64,000 nucleotides of DNA from Oscillospiraceae bacterium (GCA_902764825.1 CACWXL010000003.1:248001-312000); one strand, 5' to 3'; shown: positions 34,966 through 44,589, numbered from the stretch's first letter. Notes: generated from the letters alone by a model not told the origin. Numbers and translations: made by a program.

Positions 34966-36195
34966 ATGGTCAATTATAAAGAGCGTTTCAATAAGACTGA
35001 GAAGAACAGATGGTCGGGCCTTACGATATCACTTTGTATCGTTGTGGTCTTTTATATGCTGTTGTCTCATATCGGCAGCATAAAGGGATTCTTCAATTCA
35101 TTCCTGGCTATCACTTCCACGGTAATCATCGGTGCGGTGATCGCATATACGGTAAATCCGCTTGCTGTTTTCATTTACAAGAGACTGAAGAAAGCCATTA
35201 AGAAGAATGAGAATGCCGCATGGATAATCTCGGCAGTTGTATCTCTTATCTTTGTTCTGGCTTTTGTGGTCGCTCTTCTGGTAGTTATAACGCCGATGTT
35301 AGTCGAGAATATCACGAACTTCGCAATGGGACTTTCCGGGTATATGAACAGCCTTAAGGCGCTGGTGCTCAGCTCGGAACTCGATGAAGACTTCAAGCTG
35401 GCATTGCTCGATTTCATCAAAGATCAGTCCAACGTTACTGCTTTAATAAGGAAATTCGTTCTCGGAAACGATATTACGGCTACCGGTGTGATCAAGTTCT
35501 CGGCAAGCCTTGGATCCGGTGCGTTTAATTTCCTCATCGGCATCATCCTCGCATTCTATTTCCTGATCGGAAAGAAGAGCCTTGTTGAGCTCCTCTCGGA
35601 ATTCTTCGTCCTCGTTATCCCTTCAAAGCATTACGAGAACTGCAGGAATGTATGGAACAGGTTCAATGCGATATTCTCAAGGTTCATAGTCTGTGAGATC
35701 GTTGATTCCCTCATAGTCGGTATCGTTAACGGAGTCTTCATGTTCGCAATGGGCATGCCATATGCAGTCTTCTGTTCGGTAGTCGTGGCTCTCACTAACC
35801 TCGCTCCTACATTCGGACCTTTTGTCGGCGCATTCATATGTGCAGTCATCTTATTGCTTGCCCAGCCGGAATTCGTCATTCCGTTCCTTATCTTCACGCT
35901 TGCCCTGCAGCTTATCGACGGTTACGTCATAAAGCCGAGGCTGTTCGGTTCGGCTCTTAAGGTTCCGGCATTTCTTATACTTGTCTTCCTTGTTGTCGGA
36001 GGAAAGATCTGGGGTGTACCGGGCGTCCTCCTTGCTATCCCGCTTGCGGCTATCCTGTCTTATATTTACAGGGAGATCGCGGTTCCGTGGCTTACAGCGA
36101 GGAAAAAGATCAAGGATGAAGAAGAGGCCGGAGATCAGGCTAAGGCAAAGTCTAAGCTCAAGACCAAAGAACATAATAAAACTGATGGTGAATAA
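34966..36195 (+). CDS. AI-2E family transporter (PerM/YueF-like)
   Basis: A 409-residue membrane protein of the AI-2E/DUF20 transporter family, whose members export small molecules, act as Na+/H+ antiporters or remain uncharacterised. It has about seven to eight helices. The family blocks AYTVNPLAVFIYKRLKK (~60-76), PYAVFCSVVVALTNLAPTFGPFVG (~265-288) and DGYVIKPRLFGSALKVP (~310-326) are well preserved. A charged Lys/Glu tail ends the protein. It has no Shine-Dalgarno sequence, and TATAAT lies exactly 6 nt before the ATG. It stands alone between the M56 operon and a zinc-ribbon gene. Confidence 0.9.
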   Translation: MVNYKERFNKTEKNRWSGLTISLCIVVVFYMLLSHIGSIKGFFNSFLAITSTVIIGAVIAYTVNPLAVFIYKRLKKAIKKNENAAWIISAVVSLIFVLAFVVALLVVITPMLVENITNFAMGLSGYMNSLKALVLSSELDEDFKLALLDFIKDQSNVTALIRKFVLGNDITATGVIKFSASLGSGAFNFLIGIILAFYFLIGKKSLVELLSEFFVLVIPSKHYENCRNVWNRFNAIFSRFIVCEIVDSLIVGIVNGVFMFAMGMPYAVFCSVVVALTNLAPTFGPFVGAFICAVILLLAQPEFVIPFLIFTLALQLIDGYVIKPRLFGSALKVPAFLILVFLVVGGKIWGVPGVLLAIPLAAILSYIYREIAVPWLTARKKIKDEEEAGDQAKAKSKLKTKEHNKTDGE

Positions 36196-36197
36196 AG

Positions 36198-36222
36198 CGA
36201 TCCGCCTTATGGCGGGTCGTTT
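36198..36222 (+). terminator. weak terminator-like hairpin
   Basis: CGATCCGCC (36198-36206) pairs with GGCGGGTCG (36211-36219) with one wobble. Only TTT follows, so read-through into the zinc-ribbon gene is likely. Confidence 0.35.
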
Positions 36223-36251
36223 AGAATATAAGAATAAGGAGATTTTAGAAA

Positions 36252-37868
36252 ATGGCAGTATGTCCTAATTGCGGAGCTTTCAATAACGACGGCTCGAAAT
36301 TCTGTACCAGCTGCGGAGGAGCTATTCCGGCAGCACAGCCCGCGCCTCAGGCAGCACCCCAGGCAGCAGCACAGCCTGCACCTCAGGCAGCTCCTCAGGC
36401 GTCCGTTGAGATCCCGAATCCGCAGAATCAGTATTGGCAGCAGCCTGCACAGCAGCAGCCTGTACCCGTACAGCAGCCGCAGGCAATCCCGATCGTTCCT
36501 GCACAGCCTGTATATGCGCAGCCTATTACCCAGCCCATCCAGAATAAGGTCAAGGTCAAGAGCAACGGTTTCTGCACGGCTGGTTTAGTCTTATCGATAA
36601 TCGGTCTTTGCACGATCGGTTCCACGAGCCTTTTCGGACTTATTTTCTCGATCATCGGATTGATATCAGCTTCCAAGAAGAATCAGCCCGGCAAGGGCAA
36701 GGCTATTGCGGGCATTATCATATCCGCGATCATTGTACTCGGACTGGGCTTAACATATGCCATGGCATGGAATGATATCAAGGACGGATTTGAATCAGGC
36801 CGTATCAGCAGTCCTATGGATTTTATCGACGTTGTTGATGAATCCTCTGACAGGAACTCCACTGATTACCAGAAGATGGTCAAGAGCATAACTGATGAGA
36901 GCTGGATAGAAACGAACAGCGGTTCCTATCTTGTTTTCGAGAAGGGCAAAAACTTTAAATATTATCAGTCCTATGCTGATACATCGGACTATTACTATAC
37001 AGGAAAATACAAGCTCTATATCGGTCAGGATGCAGTCAATCAGATAACCAAGAACTATAAGGAATATGGAGTTACCGAATCTGAGATAAAGGATACTATT
37101 TCCAGAAGCAGCAGATATAAACTCAGCAACTTCGTTTTCCTGGTACTTGAGAATGACGGTCAGTGGATCGGCGGAAAGAACTTAAAGGATGAGGAATGGG
37201 AGACTCCTTATTTCGGATTCCTTGTAAAGTCTTCCGGTCAGACAGTCCTTGATATCGCAAATATGAATACGGCTGAGTATTATATGTTCGTACCCGAAGA
37301 CGATTATGACAAGACAAATACTCCCGTAACTACCGCGGCAACGACCGAAGATGAGCCTGTTGTTACAACAGAAGCAACTACGGAAGCTACTACTGAAGCT
37401 ACGACAGAGGCAACGACTGCAGGAACTACGGCAGATCCGAATGCAGAGACTTTCGGCGACAGTGTAACAGGTACAGTTACACTGACACAGGGATCCTGGG
37501 GCGTATGGAATGATGCCGACCTCTCCGGAGATAAGTACGACGGTACTGCAGGAAGGATCAATCTTAAGACCGGAACGATCATCAATCTCTGCGTTTTCAA
37601 GCAGACATACAATGATTCTTCCGTAAAGGCTGTCGCCAATGCTCTTAAGAACAGTGCCGAGTCCCAGAATTCGAATGCCGATCTTAAGGAGATTACTTTC
37701 GGAGGATACAATGCATATGAGATGTCCACCAGATATTCTGACGGAACAAATCTCAGCATCTTCCTCTTCCTTGACGGCAACAGCAAGCTCCATTACATCA
37801 CTATCGAGTATAAGGATTCAGATGTTGCTTCTTATGAGATGTTAAAGAGCACATACAAGTTCAACTAA
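36252..37868 (+). CDS. zinc-ribbon, DUF4190-like membrane protein with Thr/Glu-rich surface linker
   Basis: A 538-residue protein built of modules. An N-terminal zinc ribbon (CPNCG...CTSCG, residues 4-22) is followed by an Ala/Pro/Gln-rich cytoplasmic linker (~25-100). A pair of membrane helices of DUF4190 type (~105-135 and 145-170) follows, with SIIGLISASKKNQPGKGKA between them. A first outer domain (~185-355) leads into a TEATTEATTEATT linker (~365-390). The last domain (~400-538) resembles a small alpha/beta fold with a WGVWND motif. No enzyme motif is seen. AAGGAG is 10 nt before the ATG. A terminator follows. Its role is unknown. Confidence 0.7.
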   Translation: MAVCPNCGAFNNDGSKFCTSCGGAIPAAQPAPQAAPQAAAQPAPQAAPQASVEIPNPQNQYWQQPAQQQPVPVQQPQAIPIVPAQPVYAQPITQPIQNKVKVKSNGFCTAGLVLSIIGLCTIGSTSLFGLIFSIIGLISASKKNQPGKGKAIAGIIISAIIVLGLGLTYAMAWNDIKDGFESGRISSPMDFIDVVDESSDRNSTDYQKMVKSITDESWIETNSGSYLVFEKGKNFKYYQSYADTSDYYYTGKYKLYIGQDAVNQITKNYKEYGVTESEIKDTISRSSRYKLSNFVFLVLENDGQWIGGKNLKDEEWETPYFGFLVKSSGQTVLDIANMNTAEYYMFVPEDDYDKTNTPVTTAATTEDEPVVTTEATTEATTEATTEATTAGTTADPNAETFGDSVTGTVTLTQGSWGVWNDADLSGDKYDGTAGRINLKTGTIINLCVFKQTYNDSSVKAVANALKNSAESQNSNADLKEITFGGYNAYEMSTRYSDGTNLSIFLFLDGNSKLHYITIEYKDSDVASYEMLKSTYKFN

Positions 37869-37894
37869 CCAAAGACTGTAATTTTAGTTAATCT

Positions 37895-37931
37895 CACCCC
37901 CGGCAATGAATAGCACCGGGGGTGTTTTTTG
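37895..37931 (+). terminator. Rho-independent terminator
   Basis: CACCCCCGG (37895-37903) pairs with CCGGGGGTG (37916-37924), followed by six T. Confidence 0.9.
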
Positions 37932-37933
37932 CT

Positions 37934-37971
37934 TATAATCACAGCAAGTACATCAAATTGGGGATTGTACT
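37934..37971 (+). promoter_or_regulatory. -10 element and AGTACA-N13-TGTACT dyad of the first solute-binding-like gene
   Basis: TATAAT (37934-37939) is followed after 7 nt by AGTACA (37947-37952), 13 nt, and TGTACT (37966-37971), then TTGGGGA. The dyad would sit at the very 5' end of the transcript. An identical layout precedes the paralogue at 40690. Confidence 0.55.
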
Positions 37972-38009
37972 TATTGGGGAAGAAAATAATTAAATAGGAG
38001 TAGAAGACT

Positions 38010-40559
38010 ATGATTACGGCAAAGAAAACCCTTGCCGCTGTTATGGCGGTCTCCCTTTTGTTTTCAACCCTGATTTTCACCGGTTGTAATAAAAAGGGCA
38101 ATGAAGAAAAGATCCCGGAAGATGAAACGTGGTATTCAGTTAAGAAGGTGCAAGTCGGGGAGCAGTTCTTACTGGAGAAAGATATTGAGAGTTATGTGGT
38201 TCAGTTTATCGGTGCGACTGATAACCGTGCTGTGTATTTAATCGAGCTGCAGAAGACTGTTCCCATGTGGGAAACGTCTGACACGTATGATTATTCTGAC
38301 CTGAATCAATCCTATCTGGAGATCTACGGGAAAGACGGAAGTCTTGAAAGAACGATCAATGTTACCCAGAAGATCGAGAATTCAGACATGTTCAAATTAG
38401 ATCCTGATGATTACCCCAGGATAATCGAAAGGCTCAGAAAAGATGAGGAAGAAAAGGGAGTTCCCGGAACGGAAAAGACGGACAAGGAACTCTTTAAGGA
38501 AAGCGGAATAAGCGTTTCCTGGTGCATCATGGGAGATTATACTGTCAGTGACGGTTTTATCTCACTTTCAGTTTCAGCGGTATATCCTTCTAACGCAGGC
38601 AATATTGACAGCCGTATCGTTGATGTTGTTTTTGATGCCGGCACCGGTGAGATTTCCAGGCACAAAGAACGGAAAGAAAAAGATGCGACGCTCACTGAGA
38701 AAAGATTCGTATTCGATGATTATGAAATAACATATGTAGAGAAAGACAGGACCGGCGGCGCAAAGCACTATTTTGATATTAAAACAACTGACGGACGGTC
38801 CGTGACTTTTGAAAGTGACGGCTTTTTTGCCGGTGCTGATGATGCGAAGATCGTAGACTCAATGATCTATTTGGGCGGAGGAAAAGTCTTGTTTTTCAGA
38901 GGCAATCCCGCATTCGGTAAAATGATGTTCTATGAAATGAATCTTAATACAGGTGATCTGATCGAGTCTGCAAAAGACTATTCCTGGATACAGTATGAAC
39001 TTGATAAAACTAAATATGTTGACGGTATCGGTTATGTGATATGTGATGAGGAAGGACTCAAAAAGATAGACTTTGTGAATAAGTCAAAAGTCGGGGTGTT
39101 CTCATTCGATTCATGCAATATTAACCGCAGCGAAGCTTTGAACATGAAGCTGCTGGCAATGACAGATGAATGCGTGTTTTTGTCGGCTTTGACCACAGAT
39201 GCCCTTGATACTATCTTTTCGCCGAATGAAGGCGGAGAGAACCTTTATATCCTGACGAAAGAAAAGGAAAATCCCCATGCGGGAAAAACAGTTCTTCATG
39301 CAACGGCAATGAGTTTCTATTCTTATTCCATGTGTGAAGCCGTGATGGCATTTAATGAAAGCAATGCTGATTACTACATTAAACTTGATAATGACTATTC
39401 CGTTATCAAAAAAGTAAACAGTGGTGAAATCAGTTTCTTTGACGATGATTATGAAGAGAAATACTACAAATTATCATCAGAGCTTTCTTATCAGCTGGCA
39501 ATAGATCTGATGAACGGCGACGGCCCGGATATTGTATTGGACGGAGCGGGTATCGTTCATCTTAACAACAGTAATTACCTGATGGATCTGAAGAAGGAGA
39601 TAAAGACTGACGGTCTTTTCGAGAACATGATCAAAGCCAGTGAATATGACGGAAAACTGTATCAGGTTCCGCTCGGAGTTACATTGACCGGTATTCTGGT
39701 TTCGAAAAAGGATGTTGCAGAAGATCAGTACGGATTTACCTTTGACCAATATAAGGAGTTAGTCGCAGGCCCTTGTAATGGTGCCGATCCGATAAGCATA
39801 TATGCTGACCAGACAGAATACTTTGTCAGATGCCTGAATAATATGAAGGATTCGTATATGGCAAACGGAAAGGTCAATTTCGATACACCGGCTTTCCGTA
39901 CTTTCGCGGAATATACCAAGGATAATGTTTCGCCTGAAATAATACCCGGATCTGATGAATTATTCCTGCAGGCAGTAGAGAACAGCAAGAGAACTGTCAG
40001 ATATGAAGTCGGCCTGACCATACCTACGCTTGTAACTTATCTGCCTGACAGCATAACTGAGATCAAAGTGCTGGGCATTCCGTCTTATGACGGCAGGGGT
40101 CCTTCCATGAAGATCAGTTCATCGGTTGCCATATCCGCCACTACTAAAGAGAAAAAAGCTTGTCTGGAATTTGTAAAAGTCCTTCTCTCAGAAGAGTTGC
40201 AAAAATCTTTTGGCTTGTATGAGGAAATAACGCCGGTAAGGGAAACCGCTTACGAAGCAACTGCGTTGGAAGCGATCGGGAAATACAACTCGGTATATAA
40301 AAGATACAAGAGCCAGTATACAAAAGACATGCTTTTGGAAATGGGATATCCGTTCTGCGAGGTTGACAAAAATGCTGTCAGTGATTATGAACAGATGCTT
40401 CGATCCTGTTCTGTTATTGGCGAAGAAGATGCTGCGATAACAATAATAGTTAAAGAAGAGATGCCTGCATATTTCACCGGACAGAAATCATTGGATGATG
40501 TAATAAAGATAATCAATGACCGGGCCCGGACGTATGTGAACGAACGTGAAGGAAAATAA
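38010..40559 (+). CDS. large lipoprotein with C-terminal extracellular solute-binding domain (paralogue 1)
   Basis: An 849-residue lipoprotein (lipobox FTGC, Cys about 26). Residues ~40-425 form a beta-rich domain with recurring strand-turn segments and no recognised family; a beta-propeller is possible. After the NPHAGKTVLHAT junction (~430), the last 420 residues follow the family-1 extracellular solute-binding layout. This includes EAVMAFNESNADYYI, GDGPDIVLDGAG, DGKLYQVPLGVTLTGILVSK and the KKACLEFVKVLLSE tail. Such domains capture sugars or peptides for ABC importers, but no permease or ATPase is encoded nearby. AGGAG precedes the ATG. A terminator separates it from its paralogue, so they are two transcription units. 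Confidence 0.75.
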   Translation: MITAKKTLAAVMAVSLLFSTLIFTGCNKKGNEEKIPEDETWYSVKKVQVGEQFLLEKDIESYVVQFIGATDNRAVYLIELQKTVPMWETSDTYDYSDLNQSYLEIYGKDGSLERTINVTQKIENSDMFKLDPDDYPRIIERLRKDEEEKGVPGTEKTDKELFKESGISVSWCIMGDYTVSDGFISLSVSAVYPSNAGNIDSRIVDVVFDAGTGEISRHKERKEKDATLTEKRFVFDDYEITYVEKDRTGGAKHYFDIKTTDGRSVTFESDGFFAGADDAKIVDSMIYLGGGKVLFFRGNPAFGKMMFYEMNLNTGDLIESAKDYSWIQYELDKTKYVDGIGYVICDEEGLKKIDFVNKSKVGVFSFDSCNINRSEALNMKLLAMTDECVFLSALTTDALDTIFSPNEGGENLYILTKEKENPHAGKTVLHATAMSFYSYSMCEAVMAFNESNADYYIKLDNDYSVIKKVNSGEISFFDDDYEEKYYKLSSELSYQLAIDLMNGDGPDIVLDGAGIVHLNNSNYLMDLKKEIKTDGLFENMIKASEYDGKLYQVPLGVTLTGILVSKKDVAEDQYGFTFDQYKELVAGPCNGADPISIYADQTEYFVRCLNNMKDSYMANGKVNFDTPAFRTFAEYTKDNVSPEIIPGSDELFLQAVENSKRTVRYEVGLTIPTLVTYLPDSITEIKVLGIPSYDGRGPSMKISSSVAISATTKEKKACLEFVKVLLSEELQKSFGLYEEITPVRETAYEATALEAIGKYNSVYKRYKSQYTKDMLLEMGYPFCEVDKNAVSDYEQMLRSCSVIGEEDAAITIIVKEEMPAYFTGQKSLDDVIKIINDRARTYVNEREGK

Positions 40560-40569
40560 GTAGAGAATG

Positions 40570-40604
40570 CCCCCTGTTTTCATAGAATTCAGGGGGTATT
40601 TTAT
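40570..40604 (+). terminator. Rho-independent terminator
   Basis: CCCCCTG (40570-40576) pairs with CAGGGGG (40590-40596), followed by TATTTTATT. Confidence 0.8.
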
Positions 40605-40622
40605 TATCAAAACGTTTTGATA
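40605..40622. promoter_or_regulatory. 18-bp perfect palindrome overlapping the -10 region
   Basis: TATCAAAACGTTTTGATA is a perfect palindrome with the central CG expected for LacI/CcpA-family operators. It overlaps TATAAT (40621-40626) of the second solute-binding-like gene. The first paralogue lacks it, so the two genes should respond differently. Confidence 0.6.
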
Positions 40623-40660
40623 TAATGCTGGTATTAGTACAGTAATATGGGAACTGTACT
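40621..40660 (+). promoter_or_regulatory. -10 element and AGTACA-N13-TGTACT dyad of the second solute-binding-like gene
   Basis: TATAAT (40621-40626), then AGTACA (40636-40641), 13 nt, TGTACT (40655-40660) and TTGGGGA. Spacing and downstream word match the copy at 37947-37971, although the loop differs. Confidence 0.55.
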
Positions 40661-40689
40661 TTTGGGGAATAATACGATAGGAGTTAATC

Positions 40690-43209
40690 ATGAAAATGAA
40701 GAGACTGGTCTCCGCTGCATTGGCAGCGGTTGTTTGCATTACTTCGATACTGGCAGCAGGGTGCGGCAAACAAAACAAAAGCAAGAAAACAATTTCTGCC
40801 AAGGATACATGGTATTCGCTGAAGCAGGTAAATATCGGCGAGAAGTATTCAGAAGCTCCTGATATTGATATGTCGCATTCAGAGTTTGTAGGGTATTCAA
40901 ATGACAATCTGATCTTCTTTGTCAACGCGACACGTATGATGCCGAAAAATATACCTGAAGGAAAAGCCGTCGCTGATTACATTGAGTATTCACTTGAGAT
41001 CCTGGATAGCAACGGCGATATCATTAATCTGATAGACCTTAAAGATACAGTCATAAAATCAGGCATTGTAACTATACCTGATGAAGAGATGGAAAAGTTC
41101 CGTGAAGGGTGGGAAAGGGCGTATCCGAAATATAAGGATAAGTTTGTTGAGCCGACTATAGAATGGGCTATTACGAACAGGTTTGATATTACGGACAAGA
41201 ATATAACTGTTACTGTGGAATCTTATTACCCGGACTATGATTACAAGGGCATGGAGGCCAGAATATACAAATTTGTTTTCGACATGACAAGCGGTGAACT
41301 GGTCTCCGTTAAGAAAAAGGAAGCCGCAGAATATTTTGAATCAGATGATTATACTTCTTATGTCGCGAAAGAATTTAACTTTGAAGGATATAACGTTAAA
41401 ACTTTCTGGTCGTATGCAGAAGATGGAGAAACCCTTGCATTAACAGTTACTACACCCGACGGTAATGTAACCTCATATCCCATGTCTGAGCTGATTCCTG
41501 ATGCCAAAGTAACTTATGTGCCCGGAATGCTCTATTTGGGAGAAGGCAAGGTCTTTTTTGAAGCGGGTACAGACGTTTACAGCGTCCAGAGATACTATGA
41601 GTTCGATCTTAACAACGGCTCGATCAAGCCGTACCTGCAGGATGTCTCTAACATAGAGTACGATCTTTATAATGCGGGTTATGTTAACGGCGTGGGAAAC
41701 GTAGTACCGAATGCAGACGGCATTCAGAAGATCGACGTCAGGGAGAACAAGGAAACTGAAGTGTTATCTTTTGACTGCTGTAATATCAATCGCGCCATAG
41801 TCCAGAACCTTAATTTTTTGTCCATGAATGATAAAAAGATATATATGTTCTCTGAGTCTGAACAGAGGGCAAGTTTTTATCCGTCAAGCGGCAAAGAACC
41901 GAGAAAACTGTATATCCTGTCAAAAGAAGACACCAATCCGAATGCCGGAAAAAAGGTGTTGAATCTGGCTTATGTGGATTATCTCTCGTATTCCGCAAAT
42001 GAAGCCATTTGTGAGTTTAATGAGACAAACAAAGATTACTTCATCCGGATCGACGACAGCTATTCGGTCGACACCAGGATCACTGAGAGCGGCATCAATT
42101 ACAATGATCCGGATTTTGAGGCGAAAAAAGTAAAGCTTATGTCAGAAGCCACGTATCAGCTGTATGCTGATATTACTGTCGGCTCCGGTCCTGACATAAT
42201 CATGAATGCCGCTAAATACTCGAATCTGAACAGCGGTGAATGCTTCATCGATCTGAAGAACGAGATCAGCAGTGATGATCTTTTCGCTAATGTTCTTGCT
42301 GCATCAGAAACAGACGGTAAGATCTACCAGTTCCCTCTGGCGGTAAAAGCGATTGGAATAATAGCCAGAAAGAGTGATGTCGGAGCTGATCAGTATGGCT
42401 TTACATTCAAGCAATATAAGGAATTTGTGAAGGGACCTTGTAACGGTAAGGATCCGCTTGATACGACGCAACTGATATTCCTGGAGACCTGCATGCGCAG
42501 TGTTCAATCAGGAATGACGGATGGCAAGAACGCGAATTTTGATAATGAGGATTTTCGCGATCTCGCAGAATATACCGCACAGAATATCATCGATCCTGCA
42601 CCTAATAATGAAGTGATCTGGGTTGAACCTGTCGACAGTAAAAGCTTTGCTCCAACCTATAATGAGTTCTTCGGATTTCCTTATCTCATATATTGTTATG
42701 CGGATTACATTTCTGACTTAAGGGTATTAGGCGTTCCGACAAGGGAAGGAAAGGGACCGACACTCTCAGTCGACAGTTCTGTTGCAATCTCGGCTCATAC
42801 CAAAGAGAAAGATGCCTGCATCACATTTGTAAACGTACTGCTCTCTGAAAATATCCAGTATGATTATGCCTACGGTGAAGGATATACACCTGTCCGTAAA
42901 ACTGCATTTGAGAAATACGGGTATGATACTGTTGATGAAGTAAATAAGACGTATGAGAGATATAAGGAGTTTTATGAGCCGGAAGAGCTGAAGGAATATG
43001 GTTATCCTATGCATACACTTGACCGGTCAGTCGTATCAGATTATGAGACCATGATCGGATACTGTGATTCGATATTGACTTCAGATTCGGCTCTCGACAT
43101 GATCGTAAAGGAAGAGATACCGGCATATTTTGCAGGTCAGAAATCATTGGACGAAGTTATTAAGATAATAAATGACCGTGCTAAAACTTATTTGAACGAG
43201 AGAGGTTAA
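40690..43209 (+). CDS. large lipoprotein with C-terminal extracellular solute-binding domain (paralogue 2)
   Basis: An 839-residue paralogue of the preceding gene. The lipobox is LAAGC (Cys about 25), followed by a Lys-rich linker and a DTWYSLKQVNIGEKY start that matches DETWYSVKKVQVGEQF in paralogue 1. The beta-rich N-terminal domain and the solute-binding domain align along the whole length. Nearly identical stretches are FTFKQYKEFVKGPCNG, GKGPTLSVDSSVAISAHTKEK and the C-terminal EEIPAYFAGQKSLDEVIKIINDRAKTY. A tandem duplication is clear, but the copies have diverged widely. GATAGGAG precedes the ATG. It differs in regulation through the palindrome at 40605. Confidence 0.75.
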   Translation: MKMKRLVSAALAAVVCITSILAAGCGKQNKSKKTISAKDTWYSLKQVNIGEKYSEAPDIDMSHSEFVGYSNDNLIFFVNATRMMPKNIPEGKAVADYIEYSLEILDSNGDIINLIDLKDTVIKSGIVTIPDEEMEKFREGWERAYPKYKDKFVEPTIEWAITNRFDITDKNITVTVESYYPDYDYKGMEARIYKFVFDMTSGELVSVKKKEAAEYFESDDYTSYVAKEFNFEGYNVKTFWSYAEDGETLALTVTTPDGNVTSYPMSELIPDAKVTYVPGMLYLGEGKVFFEAGTDVYSVQRYYEFDLNNGSIKPYLQDVSNIEYDLYNAGYVNGVGNVVPNADGIQKIDVRENKETEVLSFDCCNINRAIVQNLNFLSMNDKKIYMFSESEQRASFYPSSGKEPRKLYILSKEDTNPNAGKKVLNLAYVDYLSYSANEAICEFNETNKDYFIRIDDSYSVDTRITESGINYNDPDFEAKKVKLMSEATYQLYADITVGSGPDIIMNAAKYSNLNSGECFIDLKNEISSDDLFANVLAASETDGKIYQFPLAVKAIGIIARKSDVGADQYGFTFKQYKEFVKGPCNGKDPLDTTQLIFLETCMRSVQSGMTDGKNANFDNEDFRDLAEYTAQNIIDPAPNNEVIWVEPVDSKSFAPTYNEFFGFPYLIYCYADYISDLRVLGVPTREGKGPTLSVDSSVAISAHTKEKDACITFVNVLLSENIQYDYAYGEGYTPVRKTAFEKYGYDTVDEVNKTYERYKEFYEPEELKEYGYPMHTLDRSVVSDYETMIGYCDSILTSDSALDMIVKEEIPAYFAGQKSLDEVIKIINDRAKTYLNERG

Positions 43210-43232
43210 ATGCGTTCCTTGGCAAAAAACTG

Positions 43233-43261
43233 TTGACTTTTTGGGCAACAAGTATTATTTT
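43233..43261 (+). promoter_or_regulatory. promoter of the trp operon leader
   Basis: TTGACT (43233-43238), a 17-bp spacer and TATTTT (43256-43261) place the transcript start near 43268, at the head of the T-box leader. Confidence 0.55.
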
Positions 43262-43269
43262 TGTCATAA

Positions 43270-43530
43270 CAATCAAACCGTTGAAGCGGAGATAAAGATA
43301 GTAGCAGGCCATACAGAGAGCTTCCGTTGCTGAGAGTGAAGCTGGAACCGGATTATCAAATGGACCGCGGAGGGTGCATTAAATGTGCAACGTCCGACTC
43401 GCGTAAGTAGTCCGGGATATGTTGGTATCCTTAGAGTGTGCGTCTCACAAACGCAAAGCCAGGGTGGCACCGCGGATTATGTTTAATTCGTCCCCGGCAG
43501 GAACACTTATATTCCTGCCGGGGATTTTTT
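43270..43530 (+). promoter_or_regulatory. tryptophan T-box riboswitch
   Basis: The leader of the trp genes carries the T-box AGGGTGGCACCGCG (43461-43474) and a stem I with AGAGAGCTTCCG (43316-43327) and GAGAGTGAAGC. The likely specifier is TGG (43361-43363) followed by A, which reads tryptophan. TGGC in the T-box would pair with the GCCA end of tRNA-Trp, which has discriminator G in bacteria. Uncharged tRNA-Trp is expected to favour the antiterminator. The leader fills the 354-bp gap before trpD. Confidence 0.93.
43491..43530 (+). terminator. T-box-controlled terminator
   Basis: TCCCCGGCAGGAA (43491-43503) pairs with TTCCTGCCGGGGA (43512-43524), followed by six T. It is the attenuator of the T-box leader. 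Confidence 0.93.
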
Positions 43531-43563
43531 ATTTCCGGCAGAACCAACCGGAAGGAGAAAAAC

Positions 43564-44589
43564 ATGATTAAGGCGGCAATCGAGAAGATCGTAAACAAGG
43601 AAGACCTCACATACGATGAGGCTTACGAGACAATGAATGAGATCATGGGCGGCATGTCCACATCCACCCAGAACGCGGCATTCCTCGCAGCATTGTCCAC
43701 AAAGAGCGCAAGATTTGAGACTATCGATGAGATCACAGGATGCGCTGCAGCAATGCGTGAACATGCTCTTAAGGTCGATAAGGGCGGCATGGAAGTCCTT
43801 GAGATCGTAGGAACAGGCGGAGACAGGGCAGGAAGCTTTAACATCTCCACAACATCAGCATTTGTTGCAGCATCTGCAGGCATCAAGATCGCTAAGCACG
43901 GCAACCGTGCAGCATCTTCCAAGTCAGGCACCGCTGACTGCCTCGAAGCTCTCGGAGCAAATATCAATCTTGACCCCGAGAAGTGCGTGGAGCTTCTTAA
44001 GGAAGTCGGCTTCTGCTTCTTTTTCGCGCAGAAGTATCACACATCAATGAAGTATGTAGGACCTATCCGTAAGGAGCTTGGATTCAGAACGGTATTCAAT
44101 ATCTTAGGACCTTTGACAAATCCTGCAACACCGGATTTCTATCTCTTAGGTGTTTACGACCAGTATCTTGCAGAACCCATCGCCCATGTATTAAAGTCTC
44201 TGGGTGCAAAGCGCGCTCTGGTCGTATATGGCGAAGATAAATTAGATGAGATCTCCGTATCTTCAGAAACATTCGTAGCCGAACTCAAGGCTGACGGAAC
44301 GATCACGACATATGAGATCAAGCCTGAGGACTTCGGCTTCGCAAGAGGCACAAAAGAAGACATTGTCGGCGGCACACCTGCAGAGAACGCTGAAGTAACA
44401 AGAGGCATTCTCGAAGGCAAGATCACTGACGTAAGAAAGAGCGTCGTATGCATGAACGCAGGCGCTGCGATCTACGCTGCAGGCAAGGCTAAGACGATCG
44501 AAGAAGGTGTCGGCCAGGCTAAGCACCTCATCGAGAGCGGTGCAGCATTGGAAAAGCTCAACCAGTTCGTTGAAGCATCAAATAAGTAA
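43564..44589 (+). CDS. trpD: anthranilate phosphoribosyltransferase
   Basis: TrpD joins anthranilate to phosphoribosyl pyrophosphate in tryptophan synthesis. The glycine-rich PRPP loop [19 protein letters not shown] (about residues 78-96) and the [21 protein letters not shown] block are canonical. The length of 341 residues is normal. The ATG at 43564 has AAGGAG 8 nt upstream and lies just after the attenuator; earlier in-frame starts fall inside the T-box leader. It is the first gene of trpDCFBA. It is not fused to a TrpG domain. Confidence 0.97.
   Translation: MIKAAIEKIVNKEDLTYDEAYETMNEIMGGMSTSTQNAAFLAALSTKSARFETIDEITGCAAAMREHALKVDKGGMEVLEIVGTGGDRAGSFNISTTSAFVAASAGIKIAKHGNRAASSKSGTADCLEALGANINLDPEKCVELLKEVGFCFFFAQKYHTSMKYVGPIRKELGFRTVFNILGPLTNPATPDFYLLGVYDQYLAEPIAHVLKSLGAKRALVVYGEDKLDEISVSSETFVAELKADGTITTYEIKPEDFGFARGTKEDIVGGTPAENAEVTRGILEGKITDVRKSVVCMNAGAAIYAAGKAKTIEEGVGQAKHLIESGAALEKLNQFVEASNK

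Noticed and set aside
43438..43563. N-terminal extension of TrpD
   Set aside because: The in-frame codons overlap the T-box and attenuator stem, and the start at 43564 has the proper ribosome binding site and matches family length.
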